Below are positions 45,488-55,504 of a stretch of DNA of 64,000 nucleotides, piece after piece. This DNA is from Euborellia annulipes. Lineage: Eukaryota; Arthropoda; Insecta; Dermaptera; Anisolabididae. Where the stretch lies: contig JAKCPI010009332.1 in assembly GCA_023213315.1 (NCBI GenBank), positions 20,952-84,951 on the forward strand. The letters run 5' to 3'. Position 1 is the stretch's first letter. Each line of letters begins with the position of its first letter. Below the pieces are notes generated by a model. It worked only from the letters and a program-made list of their open reading frames with translations, did no database searches and was not told where the DNA came from. Made by a program: the position numbers and the translations under genes.

Positions 45488-45999
45488 TAACACTCACACT
45501 TTTTTCTCATTCACACTCACACTCACACACACATACACACAGTCTTTTCGGCAACTCAGGCCATATAAGACTTTTACGATATCCGTTATTGATTAATATA
45601 CATATATGGTGTCCAGGCATGTCGTACGGGATATGTCGTACGCCAAGAGGGTAGTGGCGTGGCAAGGACGGCCTACGATATGGGGCTCCTCGGACAACAA
45701 CGAAAAGGAACACCTAGGATGACTTGGCTTCATCGGGTCAAGAGAGACATGACCGAGCTTGGCCTGTCGGAGACAACAGCATTGGATAGGGGGGAGTGGA
45801 GGGGAAGAATAAGGTCCGCGGACCCCGCACCGCGGGAATATTCAGGCGAGGACAGAAGAAGATATGGGGTCCAGGAATTCTTATTTAATTATTTGGTATC
45901 TAATTGGCTCAAATAAAATCATCGGACTGCCTGGGGTCCGAACCCGCGACGTTTGGTATACCAGCTTAGCAGGCTAACCTCTACACCAAGCCCCGAGGG
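45488..45999 (-). mobile_element. SINE split by a LINE end
   Basis: Tail to body at 45488-45620 and body to head at 45863-45999, together one complete SINE. The break lies in ATATGGGGTCCAGGCAT, which is duplicated on both sides of the insert. Confidence 0.9.
45621..45861 (+). pseudogene. LINE ORF2 C-terminal fragment inserted in SINE
   Basis: The frame contains GTPRMTWLHRVKRDM, then DRGEWRGRI, matching the conserved C-terminal tail of non-LTR reverse transcriptases (GRP-x-W...D...A-DR-x-WR). It is flanked by ATATGGTGTCCAGGCAT (left) and ATATGGGGTCCAGGAAT (right), a 17-bp TSD with two mismatches. GC-rich compared with its surroundings. No A-tail is visible. Confidence 0.75.
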
Positions 46000-46312
46000 C
46001 TTTTATAATACTTAAACCTATAGGCCTACCTAGATAAAAGACAATCTGATTGTCCGAACGTTTATGCGTAGACTCTGAAACAACTGGGACTTTCTCTCAC
46101 CTATATGTATATGTTGATATATTACATATATATTTTTATATATAGAGAGAAAGTATTGGATTCATGTCTAAAATTCGATGTCGAGATTTTGATGGATATA
46201 CACGTTTTGAGGTCCCCTGAATCAAAAAAGTGGTTTTTCGCGACATGGTCTGTCTGTGTTCAATTTAAAGCATGAAGGAATTGAGCTAGGAGATAGAAAT
46301 TTTATATTTAAG

Positions 46313-46749
46313 GAATGGAAAAGAGCAAGTACAGGTGCAGCAAATAAAGAGAGCCTTTGGATCGTTGGATTATAAACTAATTAGGCACAAAGTTGTCATT
46401 GTTGTTGTTGCACGAATTTGTGCACATGTATATTTTTTTATAAAAACAGGCGAGTTTTAATGTTTCGTGAGAGTCTATAAGATATTATATAGATGATTAT
46501 CTTATAGACTCTCACGAAACATTGACACTCGCCTGTTTTTATAAAAAAATATACATGTGCACAAATTCGTGCCACAACAACTATGACAACTTTGTGCCTA
46601 ATTAGTTTATAAGCCAACGAGGACTGAGGACGGACGAATAAAACTTTGTCCGAAACGTTTCCCTTTCGGCATTCAAAGGCTCTCTTTATTTGCTGCACCT
46701 GTACTTGCTCTTTTCCATTCCATAACATCAACAGCAACTTCTCTTCAAC
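46313..46749 (+). mobile_element. Hammerhead-bearing inverted-repeat element, 13-bp TSD
   Basis: 437 bp flanked by TTTTATATTTAAG (46300-46312, 46750-46762), sequence that is continuous in intact family A copies. The arms are reverse complements (TATAGACTCTCACGAAACATT near the centre; GAATGGAAAAGAGCAAGTAC at the outer ends). The right arm keeps CTGAGGA (46624-46630), stem II GGAC/GTCC and GAAACG (46652); the left arm has lost this core. Same architecture as 18963-19228. Confidence 0.8.
46624..46660 (+). ncRNA. Hammerhead-like core
   Basis: CTGAGGA, a 4-bp GGAC/GTCC stem with a 12-nt loop, and GAAACG. One change from CTGANGA-type cores at the A/G position. Confidence 0.4.
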
Positions 46750-46968
46750 TTTTATATTTAAGTTAGACACCCACTTAGACCCTGAAAATAAATTTTTGAT
46801 CAAAATCGACCAAAAAGTACCTGGGGGTAGAAAAAAAATTCTAAGTACTTAGTACTGGGTACCTGAAGTAAAAAAAAAAATTTCAAGTACTCGTTACTTG
46901 ATTACTTAAGTACTTTTAAAAAGTACTTGCAACAGCTCTGTATACATATAGGTAAGAGAAAGTAAAAA

Positions 46969-47905
46969 CAGCATTTACCGATATAAACAGAAACCAAAAC
47001 GTTTCGTGTTTTAGGTCTATATGAAAATAACACTGTTACTTCTCATCCCTCCCCAGTAAAATGCATGGTCGTGTTTTTACGTCTGTTAAAAATTAAAAAT
47101 TTTGACGACAAGCGAATTGAAATTACAAATTCATAATCCATCTTGCTCATAATTTATTTTAAATGTGACATTTCTCATTATCACACCACATATAGATATT
47201 TGTTATACAATAATACACTATTCCATATTATAATTAAATTAAATTTAGTGAACTACTGACCTTTGGATCAGAATCAAAAGTTTTATCTTGCTCTAAAGAA
47301 TTCATTAAATTTAGAGTTCGTTAATTAAATGGTGTCAAAAAAAGAAGCCACAAACTGTTTCTGAATATATTAAAGATTTTAATTTATGAATTGAAGAGGA
47401 CCTCATGTGCTAAAGCCTAATATTCTCCCCCCCCCCCCATACTTCTACAACTCCATTCGGCTGTTAGTTAAATTTAAGGATATAATATTAATTTTTTAAT
47501 TTACTTCTGGAAGCATATGGGGTTCTAGAGTGGTCGACGGTTCATTTTTATCAGCGTGGTGATCATAGAGGAATATGAAAATAAAGGAGTCAAAATTTGT
47601 TATTTTTTCTTTGAACATTGAATTAGGAATTTTCTTTCCCTACTCATTTCCAGGGTGTATTATTTTTCAAAGAATTAAGAAATTTCGTTATTCGGAGATA
47701 GGTGCTCCAAAAGATCAACTTTTTAATTTCTTTTTCGGCATTTAGTCATGGTTCATAAGCTATGGGGACAGTCGGGTTTTATACATGATTTTTTAGTTTT
47801 ATACAAAAAAATCTGTATAAGTGGGTAATGTATAAAAATCCAGGGATGCGCATGCGCGAACCCGACGAGAAAAGAAATTCATTTATCTTTTAATCTGATT
47901 TTTTA
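46969..47905. other. No gene seen
   Basis: AT-rich. GTTTTATACATG-type repeats at 47775-47850 recur inverted near 48150-48240, suggesting an unclassified small element. Confidence 0.35.
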
Positions 47906-48089
47906 TTTAAACCATTTGGATACCAAATGGCTTAAATAGAAATGCCTGAGCCCCCCAATAGATATTATAAATAATAATGGTTATCGTCAAAGTCTATTAA
48001 AGACTGAGTTGCCGAAAAGACAATGTGAATGTGTGTGTGAGTGTGAATGAAAAAAAAGTATGGGTGTTTTTAAAATTAAAAAAAAAAAA
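47906..48089 (+). mobile_element. 5'-truncated SINE
   Basis: ACCATTTGGATACCAAATGG, ATGCCTGAGCCCC, GACTGAGTTGCCGAAAAG and an A-rich tail ending near 48089. Confidence 0.85.
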
Positions 48090-48257
48090 GAATATTTCCC
48101 AACCCATCCCCCTCCTTAATTTTTTCTCGACCCTTAGCCAGAGTTGGCAAGTTTTATCCCGCCAAGTATAATACACAGTTTTATACATGGATAAAACTAT
48201 CACGGATAAAACTAAGCCGATGTAAAAAACTGTAAAAAACCGACTCCCTGACTCCAG

Positions 48258-48354
48258 GCTTAAATAAAATCATCGGACTGACTGGGGTCCGAACCCGCGA
48301 CGTTTGGTATAGGAGGTACCGGTAGGCACCCTACCAACTAGACCAAGTCCGTAG
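48258..48354 (-). mobile_element. SINE head fragment
   Basis: GGCTTAAATAAAATCATCGG, GGGGTCCGAACCCGCGACG and ACCAACTAGACCAAGTCCG. Confidence 0.8.
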
Positions 48355-49496
48355 GCAGGTTGGGAAATATGAGCAGCCGTAAGATCATTCCAACTTCTAG
48401 TAACAGCGTACCGCAAATTAGTTAGTCATTGCTTCTCATCTATTAATAGGACAGTTCAGATTGGGTGATCAAAGAGATATTTTGTTTCACTGGATTTTAA
48501 AATTTTAAATATAAAGCACTCATGACTGTCCGCAGGTCAATACCCAGAATCTTACTCACTTGGTTGGAGACATGATCACAGGTTATATATACAGGGTGTT
48601 TCAGCAGCAATAGTAATAGTATAGCCGAATTGCAATAAAAAATCCCATATAACAAACTAGTTTATCCTAATAACCCTTATAATAACTAGTTTGTCCTAAG
48701 TGCATTAGGATAAACTAGTTTGTTCTAGGATAAAGTCCTAAAAAACAGTTTGGCCTGTAACAAATACATTATATCGCACACAGGAGTTGAACTTCCTTGC
48801 TTTAAGAATATTGTTCTTGTAAGAGAGAATTTGTGGTCAGTTAATATGAAAAAAAAGAATTTCTTCTTTTTTCGAACGTTTTCTTTATTATTTTGTTACC
48901 AAAGAAATTTTATCTTCAAAGTCTCTCTGAATTTTTTTTTTATTTCAAAATAATTCAATTATAAGATAAGTACTCTATAGAGGTGAGAAGTTAAGAAAGA
49001 AAAAAAAAAATTTCTATTATTTATCTTTGGTTAATTTCTGAAATTGATTATCAACTCCTTCTCTCTTTCTCGCTCTGTATTCTGTATTTTCAAGGTGTAT
49101 TCGAACCCTCGACCCTTTAAGCTCTGTTTCCGGATCCTTCGAGATGCTGCAAAGAGATCCTTCCCCGCCTCCCACTCTGACGAGTTAATGAAGTTATCTG
49201 TCAAAATATGAGGAGCTCTGGCCACATTTTCAGAGTGAGGGGATGATAAGAGAGAGTCTCGAGTGGCACGCGTTAGAGATAACACAATTATCTCTCTCTC
49301 TCTCTCTCTCTCCTTTCTTTTATTCAATTATTTAGTTTTTATCCATCTATATATTTTCCTTGAAAAAAAAAAAGAAAGAAAAATTAAAACCGTATATTCA
49401 TTCATATTACACACTAGAGAAGTGAAACTTTATACTCATGTTGGGGATCTTTTTAAATAATTTTCAATGATACAATTTTTGTTTTAGTAACTGGTT
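48355..49496. other. No proven gene; mariner-like end and a GC-balanced patch
   Basis: ATACAGGGTGTTTCAGC at 48591 resembles a mariner end; AACTAGTTTATCC/GGATAAACTAGTT palindromes follow at 48656-48725. 49070-49265 is GC-balanced, single-copy-looking and open on the minus strand for about 98 codons without a recognisable domain, so an exon cannot be excluded. Confidence 0.3.
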
Positions 49497-49853
49497 TTAC
49501 TTTCTCTTACCTATATACCTGACTATTGAGTTCAAAAAAAAGTGGGTCCCGCAAAAATGATCTGTCTGTATGTGTGTCTGTGACGATTTTAAGAATGAAA
49601 GAAAATGAGCTACAAGGTTGAAATTTTATATTTAAATTAGGTACCCCTTTAAAATAAGCTTTTGAACAAAAGGGGCCAAAAAGTACTAGTACTTTACTAA
49701 AGTACTTTTTCAGTTATTTTGAATTTCTCAAAATTGCCTCTAACGAGCGAACGATACTATGGGCAACGAGCTAAGTACTACTATGGGCCACTAAATAAAG
49801 TTATCTCGACACATAAAAATCTACTGTGCGTTAAGTCATAGCCCCACAGATTT
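49497..49853 (-). repeat. Family A, diverged copy
   Basis: TTTACTTTCTCTTACC with the 3' hairpin arm lost, GTCTGTATGTGTGTCTG, TTTATATTTAAATTAGG, AAGTACTAGTACTTTAC, and a badly decayed 5' hairpin at 49812-49853. Confidence 0.75.
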
Positions 49854-51034
49854 TTAATAAAGTTAAAACTGATTTTAAATCCACGATCTTCCTTTAAAGG
49901 AATATTTTAAAGAGCTGATATGTGTATATTATACTCTGCTACGTCACCCATATGCGTGGTGGGGGTACTACTTTATATAAGCCTCGAGTTGCTCCTTTGC
50001 TAATTACCTATCGTCGATTAAACGCACTATACAAGGGCGGATACAAGGGGAGGGGGTAAAGGGGGTAATTACCCCCCTGAGATTTAAAACAAAAAAATAC
50101 TTTGTTTCGCAAAAAAATTTATTTTGAATGTAAAATTTTAAAAATTAATACTTAAAAATTTGATTTTTATTTATATTCTGGCAATTGAGTCTATGATATT
50201 TATCTCATATTAACAGCCCATAAGGTGTATATATTTTTTATATCTTTTGTATTTTATATTATTAGTCATGAATTACTAATGTGTTGAAAGACAATTGGGA
50301 TTTTAAAATTTATCCTCACCCTTGCTATGTTGTAGCTCTGAAGATGGTCTCGACCGAAACCAAAACGTTGGCCTAATGAGTATTAAATAAATGAAATAAA
50401 TGCTAGCTTTTTTCTTTCTTCGTTCTGTTACTCATCAACAGAATTATCTGGAGCTGGTTGGGGGCAAGGGGTAGCCTCGCATTCCTCCGGGCGCTGTAAC
50501 ACATTTTTGTTACTGCTGCTTTCGTGACGTTAACTGCCAATTCACCCTACCGTAAGCCGCGTAAAAGAACTTCGTTCCAAAAAAAAAAAAATTCAACTGG
50601 TCGACAGGTTATTTATTTAAAATTTTAGACTGACACAGAAAATCTTTGTTTAGAAAAAGTTTAAAACAAAAAAAAATTGATATTTATTAAACGTCGCGTT
50701 GTTTATGTAGTAATTCAGATTGTAAAAATATACATGTAGGTATATTATAAAAAATAATAATAATAAAAAAAAATTTATATGAATGATTGATTCTTTAAAA
50801 GCGTGGTCCAGAGGGGAAAGGGGAGGAAGGGAGTGAAACTCGTCCATCTAGTGATGTTAAAAATTGAGTTGTAAAAAAAAAAAAAAAAAAAAAATGGATA
50901 GATAACGAAATTTTTTGTTTATTGTTGGCGCGAGATGGAATGTTGAAAAACCACCCTCAAGAGAATTGCACCTCTACAAATACACACTCTTTTAGGCAAA
51001 CAATATTTTTTTTTTCTCCCGCCCACATTTCAGA
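49854..51034. other. No gene; hammerhead-like end and repeat scraps
   Basis: 50035-50185 is a diverged copy of the 37.7/43.5-kb segment (CAAGGGCGGATACAAGG). 50338-50380 holds CTGAAGA, GGTC/GACC, GAAACC and ACGTTGGCC. 50480-50590 is a repeat B end (TAAGCCGCGTAAAAGAAC plus A-run). Confidence 0.45.
50338..50380 (+). ncRNA. Hammerhead-like core
   Basis: CTGAAGA (50338-50344), a GGTC..GACC hairpin, GAAA (50356-50359), then CCAAAACGTTGGCCTAATGAG. Same family of ends as 24852-24897. Confidence 0.35.
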
Positions 51035-51096
51035 ATTTGGTGTGACTGACCGCAAATAAGGCAACGTTCGATTAAGAGAAAGTTGTGTGCTGTGCT

Positions 51097-51827
51097 CAGT
51101 GTTGGGCAAATTAAGCATATTTTGATTTGTCTACTTCATGACGTAGACAAAGTAGACAAATGGCTCAGCGCTTGTTTTCATTGGCTCTCATCTCAGATCA
51201 GTGATCTGTCATTTCTAGAAACAGCCTAGAAATTCATATACATAAAAATGTCTAAACGCGGAAGACCAATAAACAGACATTTTAATGAATTAAAATTTGA
51301 ATTAGGGAAACAAAATGAAAAATATGTTGCAGTGTGGCTTTTTGCAAAAAAAAACCCTGCATAATACAGCTTATAATATCTAATTCAAATAAAAGTCACT
51401 TAAAATTAAGAATAAGAAGCCGCCATTATCAAAGCTGGCAGATGTTTCTTTTTTCACTCAATATCTCGCTGTATTTGATATTCCACTTTAAGCGAGAATA
51501 TTGGAGTAGCGGAACACTAAATTTTATATAGGTCTATATATATAAATACAATTTATTTAGTGTTCGTTACTCCAATATTCTTGCTTAATAATAAAGTGGA
51601 ATAGAAAAATTGTAAAATCACTCTTTACCTATTGATTTCGAGGATATTAGTATCAAAAAATTATATTTTTGACGATACATAAAAATTATGGTGTTGTTAG
51701 TCCCGCCAAATTTTTAAATTTTAATTGTCTACTTTGTCTACATGAATATTGTTCATTTGTCTACATACATTGTCTACTCGTAGACAATTGCGTAGACAAA
51801 GTAAAGTAGACAATTCGCCCAACGCTG
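51097..51827 (+). mobile_element. hAT-4 element with 8-bp TSD
   Basis: 731 bp with ends CAGTGTTGGGCAAATT and AATTCGCCCAACGCTG, flanked by GCTGTGCT (51089-51096 and 51828-51835), a perfect 8-bp hAT duplication. A frame from the ATG at 51248 starts MSKRGRPINRHF and runs 38 codons to a stop at 51364. It could be the remnant of a transposase N-terminus, otherwise deleted. The interior also has an inverted pair (ATTCCACTTTAAGCGAGAAT at 51480, and its partner at 51580). Confidence 0.85.
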
Positions 51828-51879
51828 GCTGTGCTATCACGATATTTTGTTTGAGTCGAGCTACATCAGAACCAAATTT

Positions 51880-52145
51880 TTTTTTTTTTTTTTTTTATAA
51901 AAACATTCACACTTTTTTTCATTCACACTCACACTCACACACACATTCACACTGTCTTCGGCAGCTCAGGCCAATATAAGACATTTACGTAACCGTTATT
52001 TATGAATTTATATATATTAGGGTCCAGGCATTTTTATTTAAGCCATCTGGTATCCAGATGGCTTAAATAAAATCATCGGACTGCCTGGGGTCCGAACTCC
52101 GCGACGTTATATGAGGTTAGCACGCTAACCTCTACACCACGCCCC
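51880..52145 (-). mobile_element. SINE with TSD and paralogous empty site
   Basis: Full minus-strand SINE, T-run to head (CTCTACACCACGCCCC). AGAACCAAATTT at 51868-51879 and 52146-52157 is a 12-bp duplication. The uninterrupted site is present at about 52890-52901 in the duplicate block. Confidence 0.95.
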
Positions 52146-52206
52146 AGAACCAAATTTAAAATAATATTTATTTTTGTTGCCATGGCAACCAATTCTAACA
52201 TTCCTA

Positions 52207-52293
52207 CCCAGATAGCACAGTTTGTCTTATGTACGTACATAAGACGCACAGTTTGTCTTATGTACGTACATAAGACGTACTGTGCTATCTGGG
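52207..52293. mobile_element. 87-bp palindromic MITE, TA duplication
   Basis: Ends CCCAGATAGCACAGT and ACTGTGCTATCTGGG, with two internal GTCTTATGTACGTACATAAG palindromes. TA on each side; the duplicate block reads CATTCCTATGAAGC without it. TA targets suit Tc1/mariner-type mobilisation. Confidence 0.9.
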
Positions 52294-52380
52294 TATGAAG
52301 CACAAGAGTAGAGTGTGCTTAAACAATTTCGGGGGCAAAATGAGAATATATTTTAAAGAGCACATATAGCCAGAAATTTT

Positions 52381-52635
52381 TGATGGGGGCTTAGGATTAT
52401 TTCTCCCCCCCCCCGACTAATAGGGCAGTAAGGCGTCTAATGAAATTTATGACACCTTACTTAAATTTATGACCACTTACTCCCACCTTCGCCCCCCTGG
52501 ACCCCCCCCTCTAGGTGGGCTCGGGCCCGCTCTTAATTAAGTGCCGCAATTTTTCAATCAAGTCGTATCAGGCAATAAATAATGCAAATCTCTTAATATT
52601 ATGTATATGGGCCTAGAATACCGGGTGTCTCTATG
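52381..52635. other. GC-rich transposon debris
   Basis: AGCCAGAAATTTTTGATGGG and C-runs at 52370-52520 resemble the 37.0-kb element. No gene. Confidence 0.4.
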
Positions 52636-53160
52636 TGTTTCTCTTTACCTATTGATTTCGAGGATATTAGTATCAAAAAAATTATATTTTTGACGATACA
52701 TAAAAAATTATGGTGTTGTTAGTCCCGCCAAATTTTTAAATTTTAATTGTCTACTTTGTCTACATGAATATTGTTCATTTATCTACATACATTGTCTACG
52801 CGTAGACAATTGCGTAGACAAAGTAAAGTAGACAATTCGCCCAACGCTGGCTGTGCTATCACGATATTTTGTTTGAGTCGAGCTACATCAGAACCAAATT
52901 TAAAATAATATTTATTTTTGTTGCCATGGCAACCAATCCTATCATTCCTATGAAGCACAAGAGTAGAGTGTGCTTTTAACAATTTCGGGGGCAAAAATGA
53001 GAATATATATTTTAAAGAGCATCTAAAAAATAAAACAATTGATTTTGAAATTTAATCAAAATCGTTAGAGCAAATTTTGAGAAAAAATCGAAAAAACTCC
53101 AAAAGTAAAAAGTGTTAGTATTCTTTTGCCGATTTGATTCAAATTCTAGGAGACAGTTAA
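52636..53160 (+). repeat. Duplicate block: hAT-4 3' part plus family A
   Basis: CTCTTTACCTATTGATTTCG onwards repeats 51624-51827 (hAT-4 3' end) and continues across the junction GCTGTGCTATCACG into family A, then to AAAATCGTTAGAGC. The duplication therefore happened after the hAT insertion and before the SINE and MITE insertions. Confidence 0.9.
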
Positions 53161-53169
53161 AATTTCGAT

Positions 53170-53650
53170 GCTTAATTTAAGTATAAAATTAGAATATCAA
53201 CAATTTTTTTCTAGTTATAATGTTAACTTGAAATCTCAAAAAATCCGTGTTAACATAATTATTCAAGAACAAACAGAGCTGCAATGCTCAAATTTGATAT
53301 TTAAGTTGGGTACCCCTCTGCCACGTAACACGAAGCTTTTGAGCATAATCGGCTAAAAAGTACTAGAACTTTTTGATGTACTTTTTAAATTTTTTTTTTC
53401 TCAAAATTCTATATAACTATTTTGATTAAAATTCACAAAATCAATTATTTTTTAATTCGTCTTTAAAATGTATATTCTCATTTTGTCCTCAACATTGTTC
53501 AAACTATACTTTACTCTTGTACTTCATAGAAAAGATTGGAAAAACGTTAATAAAATATAATATTTTCCTGTATTTGATAATAAATCTTAATTGACGATTT
53601 GAGTTCTCATATACTAGCGGAAACTAAATATATATCGACACAAAAGTTCA
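53170..53650 (-). repeat. Family A variant, head-to-head with the previous block
   Basis: TTTGATATTTAAGTTGGG, ACACGAAGCTTTTGAGC, AAAGTACTAGAACT, TTTAAAATGTATATTCTC, GCGGAAACTAAATATATATC; it ends before the 5' hairpin. The centre near 53165-53290 shares sequence with the 28.4-28.8-kb palindrome. Confidence 0.8.
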
Positions 53651-53857
53651 CTCACATCATATTGTTTTTACTAACCATTCTAAGAATTAGTAAATCTTTT
53701 ATTTCATTTTGTTGAATTTTTTGTTGAAGACCAATTTGTTGGTCCTAACTTGTTAGTCTCTTCGCAATAACTGCTTATTATGTAAATGAAATTTAAATTT
53801 AATTTAAAATATATTTCTTTATAAAACACAGTTAGAAAACAGATTTTAATATTATTA

Positions 53858-54800
53858 GGGAGAGCGGGGCTATTTCGTACAGTGAGGCTAAACCGTACAG
53901 TCTGTTTCTCGTCTATTTCTCAAGATATTGAGGTCTGATCGGAGCTGCAACCTAGCACCCCATCTAGCAAGCTGTAATGTTGAGAAAGTTCCACCGAGCG
54001 CATGGTGTACCTCGGATTATTGTGAAAAAACATGTTTTGGTGAATTTTCTTTTAATTTTGAGCCAGTTTAAAATAAGAGGTGACTGGAGAACTTTTACTT
54101 ATAAACTAGTTTATATGAATTCATAAGCAACTACTCTTCTTCAGCTATCTTTTGATACCAAGTGATAACAAGTTAGGCTAAGAATTTTGAGGTTAGGACA
54201 TAAAATCGCCACAAGCTACATGTTGGGGCTAAACCGTACAGAAACGTTAGAGAGAAAAAAATCCAACATCGAGAAGAAGATTGTAAAAAGTAAAGCTCGA
54301 GTGAACTCTAAACCAAAGAACACAAGTTTCAAGACAAGGGGTTCTGTAAAATCAAGTAGCCGAAGAAAAATTAAGTTTGAAGATGATGGTTCAGGTGCTG
54401 TATGTGCGCAGGGTGGGTGGGTCCATTCGGCTTGCAGTGCTGCAGAGCCTGCTGATAAATTCGTTTCTGATTCTTGTTTAAACAAATAAATTTAAAATTA
54501 ATTAATTAATTTATTTTTTTCATTTCTTTTATCCTTTCATGTTATTTTCTTAGTTGTACGATATAGCCCCTCCCGTTGTACGGAATAGCCCCAACCTCCG
54601 GGGCTAATCCGTACAAAGACACATTTTTTTTGAAATTAATTAAAAATACTTATCAGTGGCATAATGTCAATTTCTTTGTTTGTAGTGGGTAGCTAATGAA
54701 CTAAATTACATGTTGTTTATTTTCTCATAATTTTAACTCAAAATTCTCTCCAGCTACAACTATTCTCCCTTAAGTGTACGGCATAGCCCCCGCTCTCCCC
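53858..54800 (+). mobile_element. Pogo-type DNA transposon, deleted
   Basis: Ends GGGAGAGCGGGGCTATTTCG and CATAGCCCCCGCTCTCCCC lie between TA dinucleotides (53856-53857, 54801-54802). Sub-terminal copies of CGTACAG and GGGGCTA recur inside. A 943-bp element with one short frame; the catalytic region is missing. Confidence 0.75.
54187..54489 (+). pseudogene. Transposase C-terminal remnant, degraded PHD-like end
   Basis: The basic stretch (KSNIEKKIVKSKARVNSK) ends with CAQGGWVHSACSAAE and a final SDSCLNK. Spacing of W-x-H-x2-C and the last C recalls the PHD-type zinc finger at the end of some pogo-family transposases, with several cysteines lost. The DDE domain is absent. Assignment rests partly on the enclosing terminal repeats. 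Confidence 0.5.
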
Positions 54801-54802
54801 TA

Positions 54803-55496
54803 AATTTTTTTAAATAAAATCTTTTTAACAAGACATGTGAGTGTTCTTTATTGATGAGGCCAAACATCCCATAATAAATATAGGCCTATCTATGATTCAG
54901 TTAAAGTCCGAATCGAGGTATTTTGAATACTTATCTTTTTCAAATAATAGATCTCGAAAAATATTTAACCAAAATCTTTTTATTTTAAAATGTTTTATGA
55001 AACAATCTTTCTTTGATCTTCAAACTCGTTTTATTCTAAGAATTGAAATGATCAGAGCTGGGCACTGGATTTATTTTCTTACCGGTTTTTTGTTCATGGA
55101 GGGGGATTTGATTTTGCTCAGGAGCGAACAAGAATAAAGCTTCCCACCTTCTTTTTCTATTCATTATCTCTAAATTTTATAATTTATTTATATATAGAGC
55201 TTCTATTTAAATAAAGGTAGTTTTATTTTATTTGTTCAAATAATAATAATAATAGATAGATCAATGGAATTAAAATATTTTATTTATTCATTCAGAAATA
55301 TCATGGACAAATGAATCCATTGGATCACAATAAATTCTTTTATTCCTTTTGAAGTATTCATAAAAAAAAAAAATTATCTCCCACTCTCTCTATATTTATT
55401 TTATTAAAGTGACATAATAAATTTTTTAATTTTATAATTTTATATTTTTCAAAGGTGCTTTTACTATTAAAAATCTAAAGAGAAAAACAAATTTGT
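54803..55496. other. No gene seen
   Basis: A 98-codon frame at 54841-55137 has no domain I recognise. The rest is AT-rich. Confidence 0.35.
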
Positions 55497-55504
55497 ATAA
55501 AGAT

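Larger units (their letters stand above)
46090..46968 (-). repeat. Family A interrupted by hammerhead element and hAT end
   Basis: 3' hairpin (ACTTTCTCTCACC ... GAGAGAAAGTATTGG), interior to TTTTATATTTAAG, the insert 46313-46749, then interior resumes (TTAGACACCCAC). From about 46818 a hAT-type end (AAGTACTTGCAACAGCTCTG) takes over. TACATATAGGTAAGAGAAAG follows, which is a plus-oriented family A end. Confidence 0.8.
51035..52380 (+). repeat. Family A variant with three nested insertions
   Basis: Host pieces are 51035-51096 (5' hairpin), 51828-51879, 52146-52206 and 52294-52380. Inserts are hAT-4 (51097-51827), a SINE (51880-52145) and a TA-flanked MITE (52207-52293). The second copy at 52636-53160 lacks the SINE and the MITE. 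Confidence 0.85.

Noticed and set aside
46438..46803. 121-codon frame
   Set aside because: Translation through the hammerhead element's inverted repeat and family A.
49031..49327. 98-codon minus-strand frame as an exon
   Set aside because: Both ends are GAGA/TCTC simple repeat and no domain is visible; only the middle remains of interest.
54841..55137. 98-codon frame as a host gene
   Set aside because: AT-rich chance frame without a domain, near transposon ends.
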